From Phenylobacterium sp. (GTDB taxonomy: Bacteria > Pseudomonadota > Alphaproteobacteria > Caulobacterales > Caulobacteraceae), in contig JADCAS010000004.1 in NCBI GenBank assembly GCA_020401865.1, forward strand, positions 186,001-250,000: a stretch of DNA of 64,000 nucleotides. Direction: 5' to 3'. Of the stretch, positions 17,143-27,032 are shown one piece after another. The notes under the pieces were generated by a model. The model ran no database searches, was not told the origin of the DNA, and worked only from the letters and a program-made list of their open reading frames with translations. How positions within the stretch are numbered: the stretch's first letter is position 1; every line of letters starts with the position of its first letter. Both the position numbers and the translations under genes were made by a program.

Positions 17143-18315
17143 GTGAGCCTTCCTCCGAACTTCACCCTCCTGCAGGTCGTCCCCGAGCTGGAAACCGGCG
17201 GCGCCGAGCAGACGACGCTGGACGTCGGCCGCGCCGTGGTCGCCGCCGGCGGCCAGGCTCTGGTGGCGAGCGCGGGCGGGCGCATGGAGGCGGCCCTCGC
17301 GGCGGCGGGAGGCGAGCTGGTCCGTCTGCCCATGCAGAGCAAGAATCCCCTGGTCATGCTGCAGACCGCCTGGGCCCTGCGCCGGGTCATCCGTGAGCGG
17401 AGGGTCAGCCTGGTCCACGTGCGCTCACGGGCGCCGGCCTTCCCGGCCCTGTGGGCGGCGAGGGCGGAAGGCGTCCCGACCGTGGCCACCTACCACGGCA
17501 TCTACCTCGCCAAGAGCGGGCTGAAGCGCTGGTACAACGCCGTCATGACCCGGGTGGACCGGGTGATCGCCAACTCCGACTACACGCGAAACCATGTCCT
17601 GATAGAGCACGGGATCGCGCCGGAGAAGGTCGTCTCCATCCCGCGGGGCGTGGACCTGGAGCGCTTCGACCCCGTGCACGTGGCGGCGGAACGTGTCGAG
17701 GCTCTTAAGGGGGCCTGGGGCCTGCCGCCGGCGGGAGAGGGGCCCCTGGTCTTCCTGCTGGCCGGCCGCCTGACCCCGATCAAGGGCCACGAGACGGTCA
17801 TCGCCGCCACGGCCCGCCTCAAGGGCGAGGGGCGCGACCTTCGGGTGATCTTCGCGGGCGACGACCAGGGCCGGACGGCCTTCCGACAGTCCCTCGAGGC
17901 CAGGGTGCGCGAGGCGGGGCTGGAGGGCGTAGTCCGGCTGGTCGGGCACTGTGACGACATGCCGGCGGCCTTCCTGGCGGCGGACATCGCCCTCTTGCCC
18001 ACCCTCGTGCCGGAGTCCTTCGGTCGGGCGGCGGTGGAGCCCCAGGTCATGGGGCGGCCGGTGATCGCCTCGGACCACGGGGGGACGACCGAGACGGTCC
18101 TGCCCGGCCAGACGGGCTGGCGGGCGGCGCCGGGGGACATCGACGCCTGGACCCGCGCCATGGCCGCCGCCTCCGACGTGGGCCGCGAGGGCCTGGCCGC
18201 CCTGGGACGGACGGCCCGGGAACGGGCGACGCGGCTCTACTCGAACGACGCCATGTGCGCGGCGACCCTGGCGGTGTATGAGCAGCTCCTCAAGGCGCGG
18301 GAAGTCGGGAAATGA
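17143..18315 (+). CDS. Glycosyltransferase family 4 (GT-B fold)
   Basis: 390 residues starting at GTG. The N-terminal acceptor domain has QVVPELETGGAEQTTLDVG and VHVRSRAPAFPALWAA; the C-terminal donor domain has GRLTPIKGHETVI and LLPTLVPESFGRAAVEPQVMG, the E-x7-E type signature of retaining GT4 enzymes. It likely adds a sugar to LPS core or capsule at the inner face of the membrane. The stop overlaps the GT9 gene start (ATGA). The frame is open far upstream, but that portion is antisense to the hydrolase. Confidence 0.88.
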   Translation: MSLPPNFTLLQVVPELETGGAEQTTLDVGRAVVAAGGQALVASAGGRMEAALAAAGGELVRLPMQSKNPLVMLQTAWALRRVIRERRVSLVHVRSRAPAFPALWAARAEGVPTVATYHGIYLAKSGLKRWYNAVMTRVDRVIANSDYTRNHVLIEHGIAPEKVVSIPRGVDLERFDPVHVAAERVEALKGAWGLPPAGEGPLVFLLAGRLTPIKGHETVIAATARLKGEGRDLRVIFAGDDQGRTAFRQSLEARVREAGLEGVVRLVGHCDDMPAAFLAADIALLPTLVPESFGRAAVEPQVMGRPVIASDHGGTTETVLPGQTGWRAAPGDIDAWTRAMAAASDVGREGLAALGRTARERATRLYSNDAMCAATLAVYEQLLKAREVGK

Positions 18316-19283
18316 GCCGCGAGATCCGCAAGGTCCTGGTGATCAAGCTGTCGGCCCTCGGCGACTTCGTGCTGGCCCTGGCGGCGATGAAGCGCATCCG
18401 GGAAGCCCATCCGAAGGCGCATATAACCCTGCTGACCACCCCGCCCTTCGAGGCCCTCGCCCGGGCCTGCCCCTATTTCGACGAGGTGGATGCGGGCGGC
18501 AAGCCGGAGGGCGCCGGCGAGTGGATGGCCCTCCGCCGGCGGTTGAAGGCGGGGCGCTTTGGTCGGGTCTATGATCTCCAGACCTCCGCCGCCTCCGCCC
18601 GCCTTTTTCTCCTGCTCTGGCCCTTCCCCCCGGCCTGGTCGGGCGTGGCCTTCGGCTGCGCCCTGCCGCACCGAACGCCCGGCAAGGACCTGATGCACAC
18701 CCTGGAGCGCCAGGCCGACCAGCTGAAATCGGCGGGGATCTGGCCGGACGCCCCGACCACGCCCTTTTCTGCGCCGCCGCCCGACCTGTCCTGGATCGGC
18801 GGCGCCGGGCGGGACCGGAGGCGGCGCGCCGATCGGCCATTCATCATGCTGATTCCCGGTGGCTCGGCCCACCGGCTGGACAAGAGATGGCCGGCCGAGA
18901 GCTATGGCCGGCTCGCCCGGCGGCTTCACGCCAGGGGGTACGACATCGTCGTGATCGGCGGCCCCCAGGAAAGCGCCCTGGCGCGGGAGATCCAGAGGAG
19001 CCTTCCCCAGGCGAGAGACCTGACCGGCAGGACCGACTTTGCGACCGTCGCCCTGCTGGGGGCCGAGACCGCCCTGGTGGTGGGCAACGACACCGGACCG
19101 CTCCATCTGGCCTCAGCCGCGGGAGCCCCGACCGTGGCCCTCTTCTCCCGCGCATCGGACCCGGGCCTGTCGGCGCCCAGGGGACATGTGATCGTCATCC
19201 AGACCGACGACCTGGCGGGGCTGGACCCGATGACGGTCGAGCGCGCGGCGAACAGCCTGCTTCCCCTGGAAGGCAGTGCTTGA
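18312..19283 (+). CDS. Glycosyltransferase family 9, heptosyltransferase-like
   Basis: 323 residues. GT9 hallmarks are [19 protein letters not shown] at the N-terminus, the [17 protein letters not shown] nucleotide-sugar region, and [22 protein letters not shown] in the donor domain. Members move heptose from ADP-heptose to the LPS core; in alphaproteobacteria that lack heptose the donor may differ. It is translationally coupled to the GT4 gene, implying joint work on the same glycan. About 85 bp separate it from infC. Confidence 0.88.
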   Translation: MSREIRKVLVIKLSALGDFVLALAAMKRIREAHPKAHITLLTTPPFEALARACPYFDEVDAGGKPEGAGEWMALRRRLKAGRFGRVYDLQTSAASARLFLLLWPFPPAWSGVAFGCALPHRTPGKDLMHTLERQADQLKSAGIWPDAPTTPFSAPPPDLSWIGGAGRDRRRRADRPFIMLIPGGSAHRLDKRWPAESYGRLARRLHARGYDIVVIGGPQESALAREIQRSLPQARDLTGRTDFATVALLGAETALVVGNDTGPLHLASAAGAPTVALFSRASDPGLSAPRGHVIVIQTDDLAGLDPMTVERAANSLLPLEGSA

Positions 19284-19369
19284 TCGCAGGGGCCCAGGGG
19301 GTCATATATCGACATGCGTCGGGCTCCGTCCCGCGCGTCCCGCCGAAACAGACTGAGGAGCAAAAGCCT

Positions 19370-19903
19370 ATTCGCCGGCCCATGCAGGCGCCGCCCGTCA
19401 AAGACGGTCCGCGCATCAACGAAGACATCCGAGTCCCCCGGGTCCTGCTGATCGATCAGCATGGCGAGAAGCAGGGGGTGATGCCCACCTCTTCCGCACT
19501 GGAGGCCGCCGAGGAAGCCGGGCTCGACCTGGTCGAGATCGTTCCGAACGCCGACCCGCCTGTCTGCAAGATTCTGGACTACGGCAAGTTCAAGTTCCAG
19601 GAACAGAAAAAGAAGAACGAGGCCCGCAAGCGCCAGAAGGTCGTGGAGATCAAGGAGATCAAGCTGCGGCCGAACATCGACACTCATGACTATGAGGTCA
19701 AGGCGCGGTCCATGCACCGGTTCTTCGGTGAAGGCGACAAGGTCAAGGTGACGCTTCGCTTCCGCGGCCGCGAGCTCGCCCACCCGGAGCTGGGCATGAA
19801 ACTCCTCCAGCAGGTGAAGGCCGACTTCGAGCCGGTGGCCAAGGTCGAGTATGAGCCCCGCATGGAGGGCCGCCAGATGATCATGATCCTGGCGCCGAAG
19901 TAG
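19370..19903 (+). CDS. infC: Translation initiation factor IF-3 (rare ATT start)
   Basis: 177 residues. N-domain: [20 protein letters not shown] and [21 protein letters not shown]; linker [19 protein letters not shown]-domain: [18 protein letters not shown] and [16 protein letters not shown]-3 checks initiator tRNA pairing on the 30S subunit. A GAGGAG site (19355-19360) lies nine bases before ATT at 19370, whereas the ATG at 19382 has no ribosome site. An AUU start is known for E. coli infC and permits autoregulation by IF-3, so ATT is my preferred start; ATG 19382 would shorten the protein by four residues. Confidence 0.93.
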   Translation: MRRPMQAPPVKDGPRINEDIRVPRVLLIDQHGEKQGVMPTSSALEAAEEAGLDLVEIVPNADPPVCKILDYGKFKFQEQKKKNEARKRQKVVEIKEIKLRPNIDTHDYEVKARSMHRFFGEGDKVKVTLRFRGRELAHPELGMKLLQQVKADFEPVAKVEYEPRMEGRQMIMILAPK

Positions 19904-19913
19904 GTCTCCTCCC

Positions 19914-19942
19914 CGGGCGACGCCGGTTTCCGATGTCGCCCG
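19914..19942 (+). terminator. Hairpin after infC
   Basis: An 8-bp perfect stem CGGGCGAC/GTCGCCCG (19914-19921 with 19935-19942) with a 13-base loop, starting 11 bases after the infC stop. No T-tract follows, so it may be a weak or Rho-assisted terminator or an mRNA-stability element. Confidence 0.4.
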
Positions 19943-19981
19943 CCCTTGCCCCATCGACCTGCGAGCCCTAACAACCGGGCC

Positions 19982-21193
19982 ATGTCGGAGGCCGCCCGCC
20001 CGCCAGAGCCTGCATCGCCCTATGCGGCGATCGCCCTGACGTCGGTGATCTTCATCAACCTGCTGGGCTTCGGAATCATCATTCCGCTGCTGCCCTTCTA
20101 CGCCAAGTCCTTCGACGCCCCGGCCTGGCAGATCGCCCTGATTTTCTCGGCCTACTCGATCGGCGCCTTCTTCGGCGAGCCGCTCTGGGGCCGGCTGTCC
20201 GACCGCTTTGGGCGCAAGCCCATCCTGATCCTGACGATCACGGGCAACTGCCTTTGCTACCTGGCCCTGGCCTTTGCGCCCAACATCCTGGCCGCCTTCG
20301 TCATCCGCCTGATCGGGGGCCTGGCGTCAGGGAACGGCGCGGTCATCCAGGGATACCTGGCCGATGTCACCCCGCCGGAGCAGCTTACCCGGCAGATGTC
20401 CTACCAGGGCGCGGCCTGGAATGTGGGCATGATCGTCGGCCCCTCCCTCGGCGGGCTTCTGGCCAATCCGGACGCCGGTCCGGAGGGCTTCCGCCTACCC
20501 CTCTTCGTCGCTTCGGCGCTGGCGGGGTCCTGCGTGCTGGCGATCCTGATCATCATCCGGGAGAGCAACCACCGCCGGGGGGTGGAGTCCCGCAGGGTCC
20601 GCCTGCTGTCCGGTCTCAAGGACATGGTGGAGAACCCGGTCCTCGGCCGCCTGATGCTGCTGTCCTTCATCGTCGGGTTCGCCTTCACCGGGATCGAGTC
20701 GATCTTCGGGCTCTGGGCCAACGAGCGGCTGGGGTGGACCCCCCGGGAGATCGGCGTCTGCTTCGCCTTCGTGGGCGTCTCGGCGGCGATCGCCCAGATG
20801 TTCCTGACCGGCCCGCTGTCAGAACGGTTCGGCGAAGGCCGGATGCTGGCGGTGGGGATGGGGATAACGGTCCTGGGCTCTGGGCTCCTTGTGGTCTCGC
20901 CGAGCGCCGTGACGACCACCGCCCTGATGTGCCTGACCGCCGTCGGCCAGTCCGTGGCCTTCCCCAATGTGGCGTCGATGATCTCCCGCACCGCAGACCC
21001 CCACCGGCAGGGACAGATCCAGGGGCTGAACAACGCCTGCGGCGCCCTGTCCCGGGTGGCCGGGCCATTCTGCGCCGGCCTGGTCTTCCCGGTGAACATC
21101 AATGCGCCCTTCGTGCTCGGCGCAGCACTGGTGGCGCCGGCGATCTTCCTCGCCCTTTCCGCGAGCCGGCGGGCGCCCCCCCTGCCCCGATAG
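19982..21193 (+). CDS. MFS transporter, TetA/TCR-like drug:H+ antiporter
   Basis: 403 residues with 12 predicted membrane helices. The MFS loop 2-3 signature GRLSDRFGRKPILILT and LIGGLASGNGAVIQGYLADV match the DHA1 drug-efflux branch (TetA-like); the start of helix 1 reads FINLLGFGIIIPLLPFY. Substrate unknown. The start MSEAARPPEP at 19982 was chosen over an earlier ATG because only the former has nearby GGGCC-context and avoids reading the infC hairpin. It is one of the genes separating infC from rpmI. Confidence 0.87.
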   Translation: MSEAARPPEPASPYAAIALTSVIFINLLGFGIIIPLLPFYAKSFDAPAWQIALIFSAYSIGAFFGEPLWGRLSDRFGRKPILILTITGNCLCYLALAFAPNILAAFVIRLIGGLASGNGAVIQGYLADVTPPEQLTRQMSYQGAAWNVGMIVGPSLGGLLANPDAGPEGFRLPLFVASALAGSCVLAILIIIRESNHRRGVESRRVRLLSGLKDMVENPVLGRLMLLSFIVGFAFTGIESIFGLWANERLGWTPREIGVCFAFVGVSAAIAQMFLTGPLSERFGEGRMLAVGMGITVLGSGLLVVSPSAVTTTALMCLTAVGQSVAFPNVASMISRTADPHRQGQIQGLNNACGALSRVAGPFCAGLVFPVNINAPFVLGAALVAPAIFLALSASRRAPPLPR

Positions 21194-21244
21194 CGGGACG
21201 CCGGAAAAACGCCCCAATGCCCGTTCTGTCTTTGGCGCGGAAGG

Positions 21245-21276
21245 TTGACGGACATTTTTGTATGCACATAAAATAA
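21245..21276 (+). promoter_or_regulatory. Probable brnTA promoter/operator
   Basis: TTGACG (21245-21250) and TAAAAT (21269-21274) are 18 bp apart, immediately before the brnT ATG at 21277. An inverted repeat TATG-CA-CATA (21261-21270) sits just ahead of the -10 box where the BrnA antitoxin could bind. The very short distance to the ATG suggests a leaderless or nearly leaderless transcript. Confidence 0.4.
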
Positions 21277-21546
21277 ATGGATATCGAGTTCGATCCGGCG
21301 AAGAGCGAACGGAACCGGCGTGAGCGCGGCTTTGGCTTTGAAGACGCCGTCGGGTTCGATTTCACCACGGCGCTGATCTGGGTCGACAGCCGACGCGCCT
21401 AACCCGAGACGCGCTACGCCGCCTTGGGATACGTGCAAGGCCGGCTACACGCCCTGGTGTTCATGGAAACACAGGCGGGGATTCGTGTGATCAGCTTCCG
21501 GAAGGCCAATGCAAGGGAGATCAGACTTCATGCCCGCCACCGATAG
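21277..21546 (+). pseudogene. brnT: BrnT ribonuclease toxin gene interrupted by an in-frame stop
   Basis: The frame encodes MDIEFDPAKSERNRRERGFG, then FEDAVGFDFTTALIWVDSRRA, a TAA at 21400-21402, and then in the same frame PETRYAALGYVQGRLHALVF and GIRVISFRKANAREIRLH to TAG 21544-21546. This is a complete BrnT sequence (RelE-fold RNase) broken by one nonsense codon at the position where the family usually has a Tyr (RRDYGE.RY). No frameshift is present. Overlap of its 3' end with the brnA start is preserved. The toxin is probably inactive; a sequencing error or readthrough cannot be excluded. Confidence 0.85.
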
Positions 21547-21802
21547 AGCCTCCCGGCCCGACGCCGACAATCCGGAGTGGACCGAGGCCATGGCCGCCGC
21601 CGCCGTGAGGCTCGAGGCCCTTCCCGAAGGCCTGCAGCGAAAGCTCCGCGGGCGCCCGAGAGCGGCGGTCACCAAGCAGAGGACCACGCTTCGACTTTCA
21701 CGCGAAGTGCTCGAACAGTTCCGGGCCACAGGCCCCGGCTGGCAGACCCGGATCGACATCGCACTGAAGGACTGGCTGGAGGGTCGGGGGCGTCTGGGTT
21801 AA
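21530..21802 (+). CDS. brnA: BrnA-type antitoxin
   Basis: 90 residues. The C-terminal ribbon-helix-helix region KQRTTLRLSREVLEQFRATG followed by GWQTRIDIALKDWLEG is the BrnA signature; it binds BrnT and represses the operon. The start at 21530 was chosen because AGGGAG precedes it by about 9 bases; an in-frame ATG at 21509 is also possible. The start lies inside the brnT 3' end. It appears intact even though its toxin partner is broken. Confidence 0.85.
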   Translation: MPATDRASRPDADNPEWTEAMAAAAVRLEALPEGLQRKLRGRPRAAVTKQRTTLRLSREVLEQFRATGPGWQTRIDIALKDWLEGRGRLG

Positions 21803-21860
21803 CGTCGGTTCTGGCCTCTGGGTATGAACCAGCAGCCTGAAGAACTGACGGTGAAGAGCC

Positions 21861-22667
21861 ATGCCGCTAACCGCTGGGCAGTCCGCCTTGCTCGCAGCCA
21901 TCGAGCAGACGCTCTGGAACGATCCCCGGATCGACGGCCTTTGGCTTTCAGGCAGCCTTGGGCAGGGCGGCGGCGACGACTACAGCGACGTTGACGTCAT
22001 CGCGCGCGTTGGCGATCCGCCAGCAAGCCGGATCGGGCGGGAGTATGCCGAGCGGGCTGACGAGATCGTCCCTGTCGTACTGGTCAATCTTCTGTTCGGC
22101 GACCGTGTCCTTAACGTCGTTACCCGGACATGGGAGAGGTTTGACATCCTCTTTCTCGAGCCGCCAGAACTGCAAATGCACGACTCCGCCCGGCTGACCC
22201 AGATCTTCAACCGCGGAGCCTCCGGACCGCCGATGCAGGTTCGGATTGACTATCAGCCGTCGCCTGAGACGATCCTCAAGATCGTTAATGAGTTCCTGCG
22301 GGTCCTCGGGCTCTTCCCGGTCGCCGTGGGTCGCGGGGAGTGGCTGTTGGCGCAGGCTGGCATGGAACTCCTTCGGCGCCTGACAATCGACCTGATGCTT
22401 GAGGAGAATCGCCTCTCTACCGCTGATCGCGGAGGCGCCCTGCATCTCAACACGCTCCTTACCACCGAACAGCGTCAGGCACTCGAGGGCCTCCCTGCCG
22501 TCACTGCCGACCGGGACAGCGCCTTTGCCGGCAATCGGGCCGTGGCGGCTCTGTTCCTGCCCCGAGCACGGCGACTTGCCGCCGAGGTGGGCGCCGCTTG
22601 GCCAGACGCATTCGAGGCGGCGACCCGGGACCAGCTCAAGCTTCGCATTGGCTTCTCGCTGCCCTGA
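21861..22667 (+). CDS. Nucleotidyltransferase-domain protein (aminoglycoside/lincosamide NTase-like)
   Basis: 268 residues. The N-terminal domain has [20 protein letters not shown], the GS...DxD motif of the polymerase-beta-type nucleotidyltransferase superfamily that includes antibiotic adenylyltransferases. A helical C-terminal domain follows, with [19 protein letters not shown] and [14 protein letters not shown], as in standalone NTases with a DUF4037-like or kanamycin-NTase C-domain. Target unknown: an antibiotic, a nucleotide or an RNA end are all possible. Codon use is somewhat less GC-biased than neighbours and it follows a toxin-antitoxin remnant, so acquisition by transfer is likely. 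Confidence 0.7.
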   Translation: MPLTAGQSALLAAIEQTLWNDPRIDGLWLSGSLGQGGGDDYSDVDVIARVGDPPASRIGREYAERADEIVPVVLVNLLFGDRVLNVVTRTWERFDILFLEPPELQMHDSARLTQIFNRGASGPPMQVRIDYQPSPETILKIVNEFLRVLGLFPVAVGRGEWLLAQAGMELLRRLTIDLMLEENRLSTADRGGALHLNTLLTTEQRQALEGLPAVTADRDSAFAGNRAVAALFLPRARRLAAEVGAAWPDAFEAATRDQLKLRIGFSLP

Positions 22668-22745
22668 GCGGCTTGTCCAACCCCAAAGCTGGATCCGCTG
22701 GGGCTTGCCCCGGCGACCCTTTTGGCGTACTCACCCGCCCCTTCG

Positions 22746-22779
22746 GAGCCGCCTGGCCAAAGGCATGCCAGGGCGGCTC
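22746..22779 (+). promoter_or_regulatory. Hairpin in the rpmI-rplT leader
   Basis: GAGCCGCCTGGC (22746-22757) pairs with GCCAGGGCGGCTC (22767-22779) with one bulged G and a nine-base loop. It ends 42 bases before the rpmI start. rpmI-rplT operons are often autoregulated by L20 binding a leader structure; this could be that element, or a terminator without a T-tract. Confidence 0.4.
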
Positions 22780-22821
22780 ATCAATACGCCAGAGGACGGG
22801 GCCGGAAGGTTCCGACGTGAA

Positions 22822-23022
22822 ATGCCGAAACTGAAGACCAAGTCGGGGGCGAAGAAGCGCTTCAAGCTCACCGCCACCGGCAAGCTCAAGGCCGGGGTGG
22901 CGGGCAAGCGCCACCGCCTGATCAGCCACAACGCCAAGTACATCCGCCAGAACCGCGGCACGAAGGTGATGACCGAGGCAGACGCCAAGATCATCCGTAT
23001 CTTCCTGCCCTACGGCCTTTGA
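22822..23022 (+). CDS. rpmI: 50S ribosomal protein L35
   Basis: 66 residues: [20 protein letters not shown], then [10 protein letters not shown] and [19 protein letters not shown], all typical of bL35. Very basic. The start at 22822 is set by the conserved MPKLKTK opening; the frame is open much further upstream as a shadow of the nucleotidyltransferase. It precedes rplT by 16 bp. In most bacteria infC sits immediately upstream; here about 2.9 kb intervenes. Confidence 0.97.
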   Translation: MPKLKTKSGAKKRFKLTATGKLKAGVAGKRHRLISHNAKYIRQNRGTKVMTEADAKIIRIFLPYGL

Positions 23023-23038
23023 TCGGAGGACCTGACGC

Positions 23039-23395
23039 ATGGCACGTGTAAAGAGGGGCGTCACCGCCCACGCCCGCCACAAGAAGGTTCTTGAGAAGGC
23101 CGCCGGCTTCTATGGCCGCCGCAAGAACACCATCCGCGCCGCCAAGGCCGCGGTCGACAAGGCCGGCCAGTACGCCTACCGCGACCGCAAGGTGCGCAAG
23201 CGCAGCTTCCGGTCCCTGTGGATCCAGCGGATCAACGCCGCGGCCCGCCTGGAAGGCATGACCTACGCCCGATTTATCCACGGCCTTGAACTGGCCGGGG
23301 TCCAGATGGACCGCAAGGTGCTGGCGGACATCGCCGGCAACGACCCGGTCGGCTTCAAGGCCATCGCCGACAAGGTTCGCGCCGCCCTGGCCTGA
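23039..23395 (+). CDS. rplT: 50S ribosomal protein L20
   Basis: 118 residues, [20 protein letters not shown] through [16 protein letters not shown] and [20 protein letters not shown], the full bL20 signature. L20 is needed early in 50S assembly and in many bacteria represses its own operon. A GGAGG ribosome site is present. It is followed by a strong terminator before pheS. Confidence 0.97.
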   Translation: MARVKRGVTAHARHKKVLEKAAGFYGRRKNTIRAAKAAVDKAGQYAYRDRKVRKRSFRSLWIQRINAAARLEGMTYARFIHGLELAGVQMDRKVLADIAGNDPVGFKAIADKVRAALA

Positions 23396-23428
23396 CGCCC
23401 GGAGCCCCATGGCTCTGCTGCAATCAGA

Positions 23429-23457
23429 AGCCCCCCGGCGCGTCCGGGGGGCTTTTT
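23429..23457 (+). terminator. Rho-independent terminator/attenuator between rplT and pheS
   Basis: AGCCCCCCGG (23429-23438) pairs perfectly with CCGGGGGGCT (23444-23453), loop CGCGT, followed by TTTTT. It ends the rpmI-rplT transcript or lets part of it read into pheST. No Phe-rich leader peptide or T-box was seen. Confidence 0.9.
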
Positions 23458-23516
23458 GCTTGCGCCCTCCCGTCTCCGCCCTCACGTCCCGCCCCTCTCG
23501 CCGCCGAGCAAGGCTC

Positions 23517-24626
23517 ATGACCGACATCGCCGAACTGGAAAGCAATAACCTGACCCGGATCGACGGGGCCGCCGACCTGGCCGCCCTGGACGAGGCGCGC
23601 GTCGCCATCCTGGGCAAGTCGGGGAACGTCACCCTGCTGGCCCGCACCCTGGGCTCGGTGAGCCTGGAGGAACGCAAGGTCCTCGGCCCCCAGATCAACC
23701 AGATGCGCGACCGGCTGGCCGCCCGCATCGAGGCCCGCAAGGCCGAGCTGGAGGCGGCGGAGCTCGAGGCGCAGCTCGCCGCCAGCCGCGTGGACCTGTC
23801 CCTGCCCGCCCCGCCCCGCCGCCGGGGGGGCGTGCACCCGACCATGCAGGTCATGGACGAGCTGGTCGCCGTCTTCGCCGACATGGGGTTCGGTGTCGCC
23901 GAGGGGCCGGACATCGAGACCGACTTCAACAACTTCACGGCCCTGAACTTCCCGCCCAAGCACCCGGCGCGGGAGATGCACGACACCTTCTTCCTGCCGC
24001 CCGACGCCCATGGCGAGCGCAAGGTCCTGCGCACCCACACCTCGCCGGTGCAGGTGCGGGTCATGAACCGGACAAGCGAGAAGCTCCCGTCCTGGATCGC
24101 CACGGGACAGGAGCCGCCGATCCGCGTCATCGTGCCGGGCCGGACCTTCCGGCAGGATTCCGACCAGACACATACCCCCATGTTCCACCAGATCGAGGGC
24201 CTGGTGATCGACAAGGGCATCCACATGGGCCACCTGAAGTGGACCCTGGAGACCTTCATCGCCCGGTTCTTCGAGACCGACCGGGTGACCACACGGTTCC
24301 GCCCCCACCACTTCCCCTTCACCGAGCCCTCGGCCGAGATAGACGTGAAGTGCGACCGCTCCGGCGGCGAGGTGCGGATCGGCGAGGGCGAGGACTGGCT
24401 GGAGATCCTGGGCTGCGGGATGGTGCATCCCAACGTCCTGCGGAACTGCGGCCTCGATCCCGATGTCTGGCAGGGCTTCGCCTTCGGCTGCGGCGTCGAC
24501 CGGCTGGGGGTGCTGAAGTACGGCATGCCCGACCTGCGCGACATGTTCGCCGCCGATGTCCGCTGGCTGGCCCACTACGGCTTTTCCGCCTTCGCCGCCC
24601 CCAATCCCGCCTCGGGCCTGAGCTAG
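23517..24626 (+). CDS. pheS: Phenylalanine-tRNA ligase, alpha subunit
   Basis: 369 residues. N-terminal coiled coil (about residues 1-95, with [20 protein letters not shown]) binds tRNA. The class II catalytic core has [33 protein letters not shown], motif 2 [20 protein letters not shown], and motif 3 [20 protein letters not shown]. It forms the alpha2beta2 enzyme with PheT, 10 bp downstream. Start chosen at 23517 ([10 protein letters not shown]); the frame is open earlier through the terminator. Confidence 0.97.
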   Translation: MTDIAELESNNLTRIDGAADLAALDEARVAILGKSGNVTLLARTLGSVSLEERKVLGPQINQMRDRLAARIEARKAELEAAELEAQLAASRVDLSLPAPPRRRGGVHPTMQVMDELVAVFADMGFGVAEGPDIETDFNNFTALNFPPKHPAREMHDTFFLPPDAHGERKVLRTHTSPVQVRVMNRTSEKLPSWIATGQEPPIRVIVPGRTFRQDSDQTHTPMFHQIEGLVIDKGIHMGHLKWTLETFIARFFETDRVTTRFRPHHFPFTEPSAEIDVKCDRSGGEVRIGEGEDWLEILGCGMVHPNVLRNCGLDPDVWQGFAFGCGVDRLGVLKYGMPDLRDMFAADVRWLAHYGFSAFAAPNPASGLS

Positions 24627-24636
24627 GAGACCTGAG

Positions 24637-27009
24637 ATGAAGTTCACCCTGTCCTGGCTCCGCGAGCACCTCGACACCTCCGCCTCGGTCGCCGAGGTGG
24701 TCGAGGCCATGACCATGGCCGGCCTGGAGGTCGAGCATGTGGATGACCCCGGCGCGCGCCTGGCGGCCTTTTCGGTCGCGCGCATCGTCGAGGCCGTCCA
24801 GCATCCCAACGCCGACCGGCTGCGGGTCTGCCAGGTCGATACGGTCGACGGCCGCAAGGAAATCGTCTGCGGGGCGCCCAACGCCCGGGCCGGCCTGACC
24901 ACCATCTACGCCCCCATCGGCGCCTGCATCCCCGCCAACGGCGTGGTGCTGGAGGCCCGGCCTGTGCGCGGCGTCGTGTCCAACGGCATGCTGTGCTCGG
25001 CCGCCGAACTCCAGACCGCTGAGGAGTCCGACGGCATCCTCGAACTGGACGGCGGGCTGGCGGTGGGAACACCCGCCGCCCAGGCCCTGGGCGTGGAGGC
25101 GGTGATCGACTTCGAGGTGACGCCCAACCGGCCCGACTGGCTGGGCGTGGACGGCATCGCCCGGGACCTGGCCGCCGCCGGCCTGGGCCGGCTGAAGACC
25201 CCCGCCATCACCCCCGTGGCCGGGGGCTTCCCCTGCCCGGTCCAGATCCGGCTGGACGACAGCAGCGCCTGCCCGGCCTTCGCCGGACGCCTGATCCGGG
25301 GCGTCCGCAATGGGCCCTCGCCAGACTGGCTCCAGAGGAAGCTGCTCTCCATCGGCCTGAGGCCCATCAGCGCCCTGGTGGACATCACCAATCTGATCAC
25401 CTTCGACCGGGCCCGGCCCCTGCACGTCTACGATGCGGCCAGGCTGTCCGGAGGCTGGATCGAGGCCCGGCTGGGCCGCGAGGGCGAGCGCGTGGAGGCC
25501 CTGGACGGCAAGACCTACGCTGCCGGACCCGAGACCTGCGTCATCGGCGACGCCTCGGGCGCCATCGGTCTGGGCGGGGTGATGGGCGGCGCCTCCACCG
25601 GCTGCGCGGAGACCACGACGGACGTCTTCATCGAGAGCGCCTGGTTCGATCCCATCCGGATCGCCCAGACCGGGCGGACCCTGGGCATCGCCTCTGACGC
25701 CCAGTACCGCTTCGCCCGCGGGGTGGACCCCGAGAGCCTGTTGCCCGGACTGGAGCTCGCCACCCGGCTGATCCTGGACATCTGCGGCGGCGAAGCCTCG
25801 GAAGCGGTGCTGGCGGGACAGGCGCCGGCGCGGCCCGCGCCCTTCACTTTCGACCGGAACTACGTCCAGGCCCTGTCGGGACTGTCCCTGGACCGGACCC
25901 GCATCGACGCCATCCTGGCCGACCTGGGCTTCGGCCTGGACGGCGACGTCGTGGCGCCGCCCTCCTGGCGGCGGGACGTGGAGGGCAAGGCCGACCTGGT
26001 CGAGGAGGTGGCGCGGATCGCCGGATACGGCGCCCTGCCCGCCACGCCCCTGCCCGCTATCGCCCCTCCGCCGGGAGGCGTCCTGACCCCCCGGCAAACC
26101 CGCATGCGGATCGCCCGCCGGGCCCTGGCGGCGGCGGGTTACGCCGAAGCGGTGACCTGGAGCTTCATGAAGCGGGCGACAGCCGAGCGCTTTGGCGGCG
26201 GCGCACCCGAACTTGTCCTGTCCAACCCCATCGCGGCGGACCTGGACTGCATGCGGCCGTCCGTCCTGCCGAACCTCATCGAGGCGGCGGGGCGCAACGC
26301 CCGGCGGGGCTATCCCGACGCCGCCCTCTTCGAGATCGGGCCGATCTACCGGGGCGATCAGCCCGGGGACCAGGCCACTGTGATCGCCGCCGTCGTCTCG
26401 CCTCATCCCGCCCGGCGCTGGGACGGCCGTGACGTGGACGCCCTCTTCGCCCTCAAGGGCGACCTTGAGGCCCTGCTCGGCGAAATCGGCGCGCCGGCCC
26501 TGCAAACCGTGCAGGGCGACTCCTCCCCCTGGTGGAGTCCCGGCCGCTCGGCCCGGCTCCAGCTGGGCCCTAAGACGGTGATCGCCGAGTTCGGAGAGAT
26601 CCATCCCGCCGTCCTTAAGGCCCTGGACGTCGACGGCCCGGTGCTGGGCTTCGAGCTCTACCTGGACCTGCTTCCCGAGCCCAAGCGGCGGGAGGTCAAG
26701 ACCCGGCCGGCCTTCCAGCCCTCTCCCCTCATGCCCCTGACCCGGGACTTCGCCTTCCTGCTGGCCGGGTCCGTCCAGGCGGGGGACCTGGTCCGGCCGA
26801 TCCTGGCCGCCGACAAGGCCCTGATCACCGGGGCGCGGATCTTCGACGTCTACCAGGGCGCCGGGGTGCCGGAGGGTTTCAGGTCTGTAGCTGTGGAGGT
26901 GCAGGTCCAGCCCCAGGACCGGACCCTGACCGACGCGGACATCGAGGCCCTCTCGGCCCGGATCGTCGCGGCGGCCGAGAAGGCGACCGGCGCCAAACTG
27001 AGGGGCTGA
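24637..27009 (+). CDS. pheT: Phenylalanine-tRNA ligase, beta subunit
   Basis: 790 residues, full length. [20 protein letters not shown] opens it. Domains: a tRNA-binding OB fold (residues about 39-150, [20 protein letters not shown]), B3/B4 editing domain (about 210-385, [14 protein letters not shown]), B5 (about 400-475), the catalytic-like core, and a C-terminal ferredoxin-fold anticodon-binding domain (about 695-790, FPCPV-unrelated; [12 protein letters not shown]). PheT edits mischarged Tyr-tRNA(Phe). An FNR-like site lies 24 bp after its stop. Confidence 0.97.
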   Translation: MKFTLSWLREHLDTSASVAEVVEAMTMAGLEVEHVDDPGARLAAFSVARIVEAVQHPNADRLRVCQVDTVDGRKEIVCGAPNARAGLTTIYAPIGACIPANGVVLEARPVRGVVSNGMLCSAAELQTAEESDGILELDGGLAVGTPAAQALGVEAVIDFEVTPNRPDWLGVDGIARDLAAAGLGRLKTPAITPVAGGFPCPVQIRLDDSSACPAFAGRLIRGVRNGPSPDWLQRKLLSIGLRPISALVDITNLITFDRARPLHVYDAARLSGGWIEARLGREGERVEALDGKTYAAGPETCVIGDASGAIGLGGVMGGASTGCAETTTDVFIESAWFDPIRIAQTGRTLGIASDAQYRFARGVDPESLLPGLELATRLILDICGGEASEAVLAGQAPARPAPFTFDRNYVQALSGLSLDRTRIDAILADLGFGLDGDVVAPPSWRRDVEGKADLVEEVARIAGYGALPATPLPAIAPPPGGVLTPRQTRMRIARRALAAAGYAEAVTWSFMKRATAERFGGGAPELVLSNPIAADLDCMRPSVLPNLIEAAGRNARRGYPDAALFEIGPIYRGDQPGDQATVIAAVVSPHPARRWDGRDVDALFALKGDLEALLGEIGAPALQTVQGDSSPWWSPGRSARLQLGPKTVIAEFGEIHPAVLKALDVDGPVLGFELYLDLLPEPKRREVKTRPAFQPSPLMPLTRDFAFLLAGSVQAGDLVRPILAADKALITGARIFDVYQGAGVPEGFRSVAVEVQVQPQDRTLTDADIEALSARIVAAAEKATGAKLRG

Positions 27010-27032
27010 GTCCGCCAGCGCCGGACAGCTTA

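Noticed and set aside
24319..26604. A 761-residue open frame antisense to pheST
   Set aside because: High-GC third-position bias opens long antisense frames; the translation is low-complexity and the opposite strand is unquestionably pheS-pheT.
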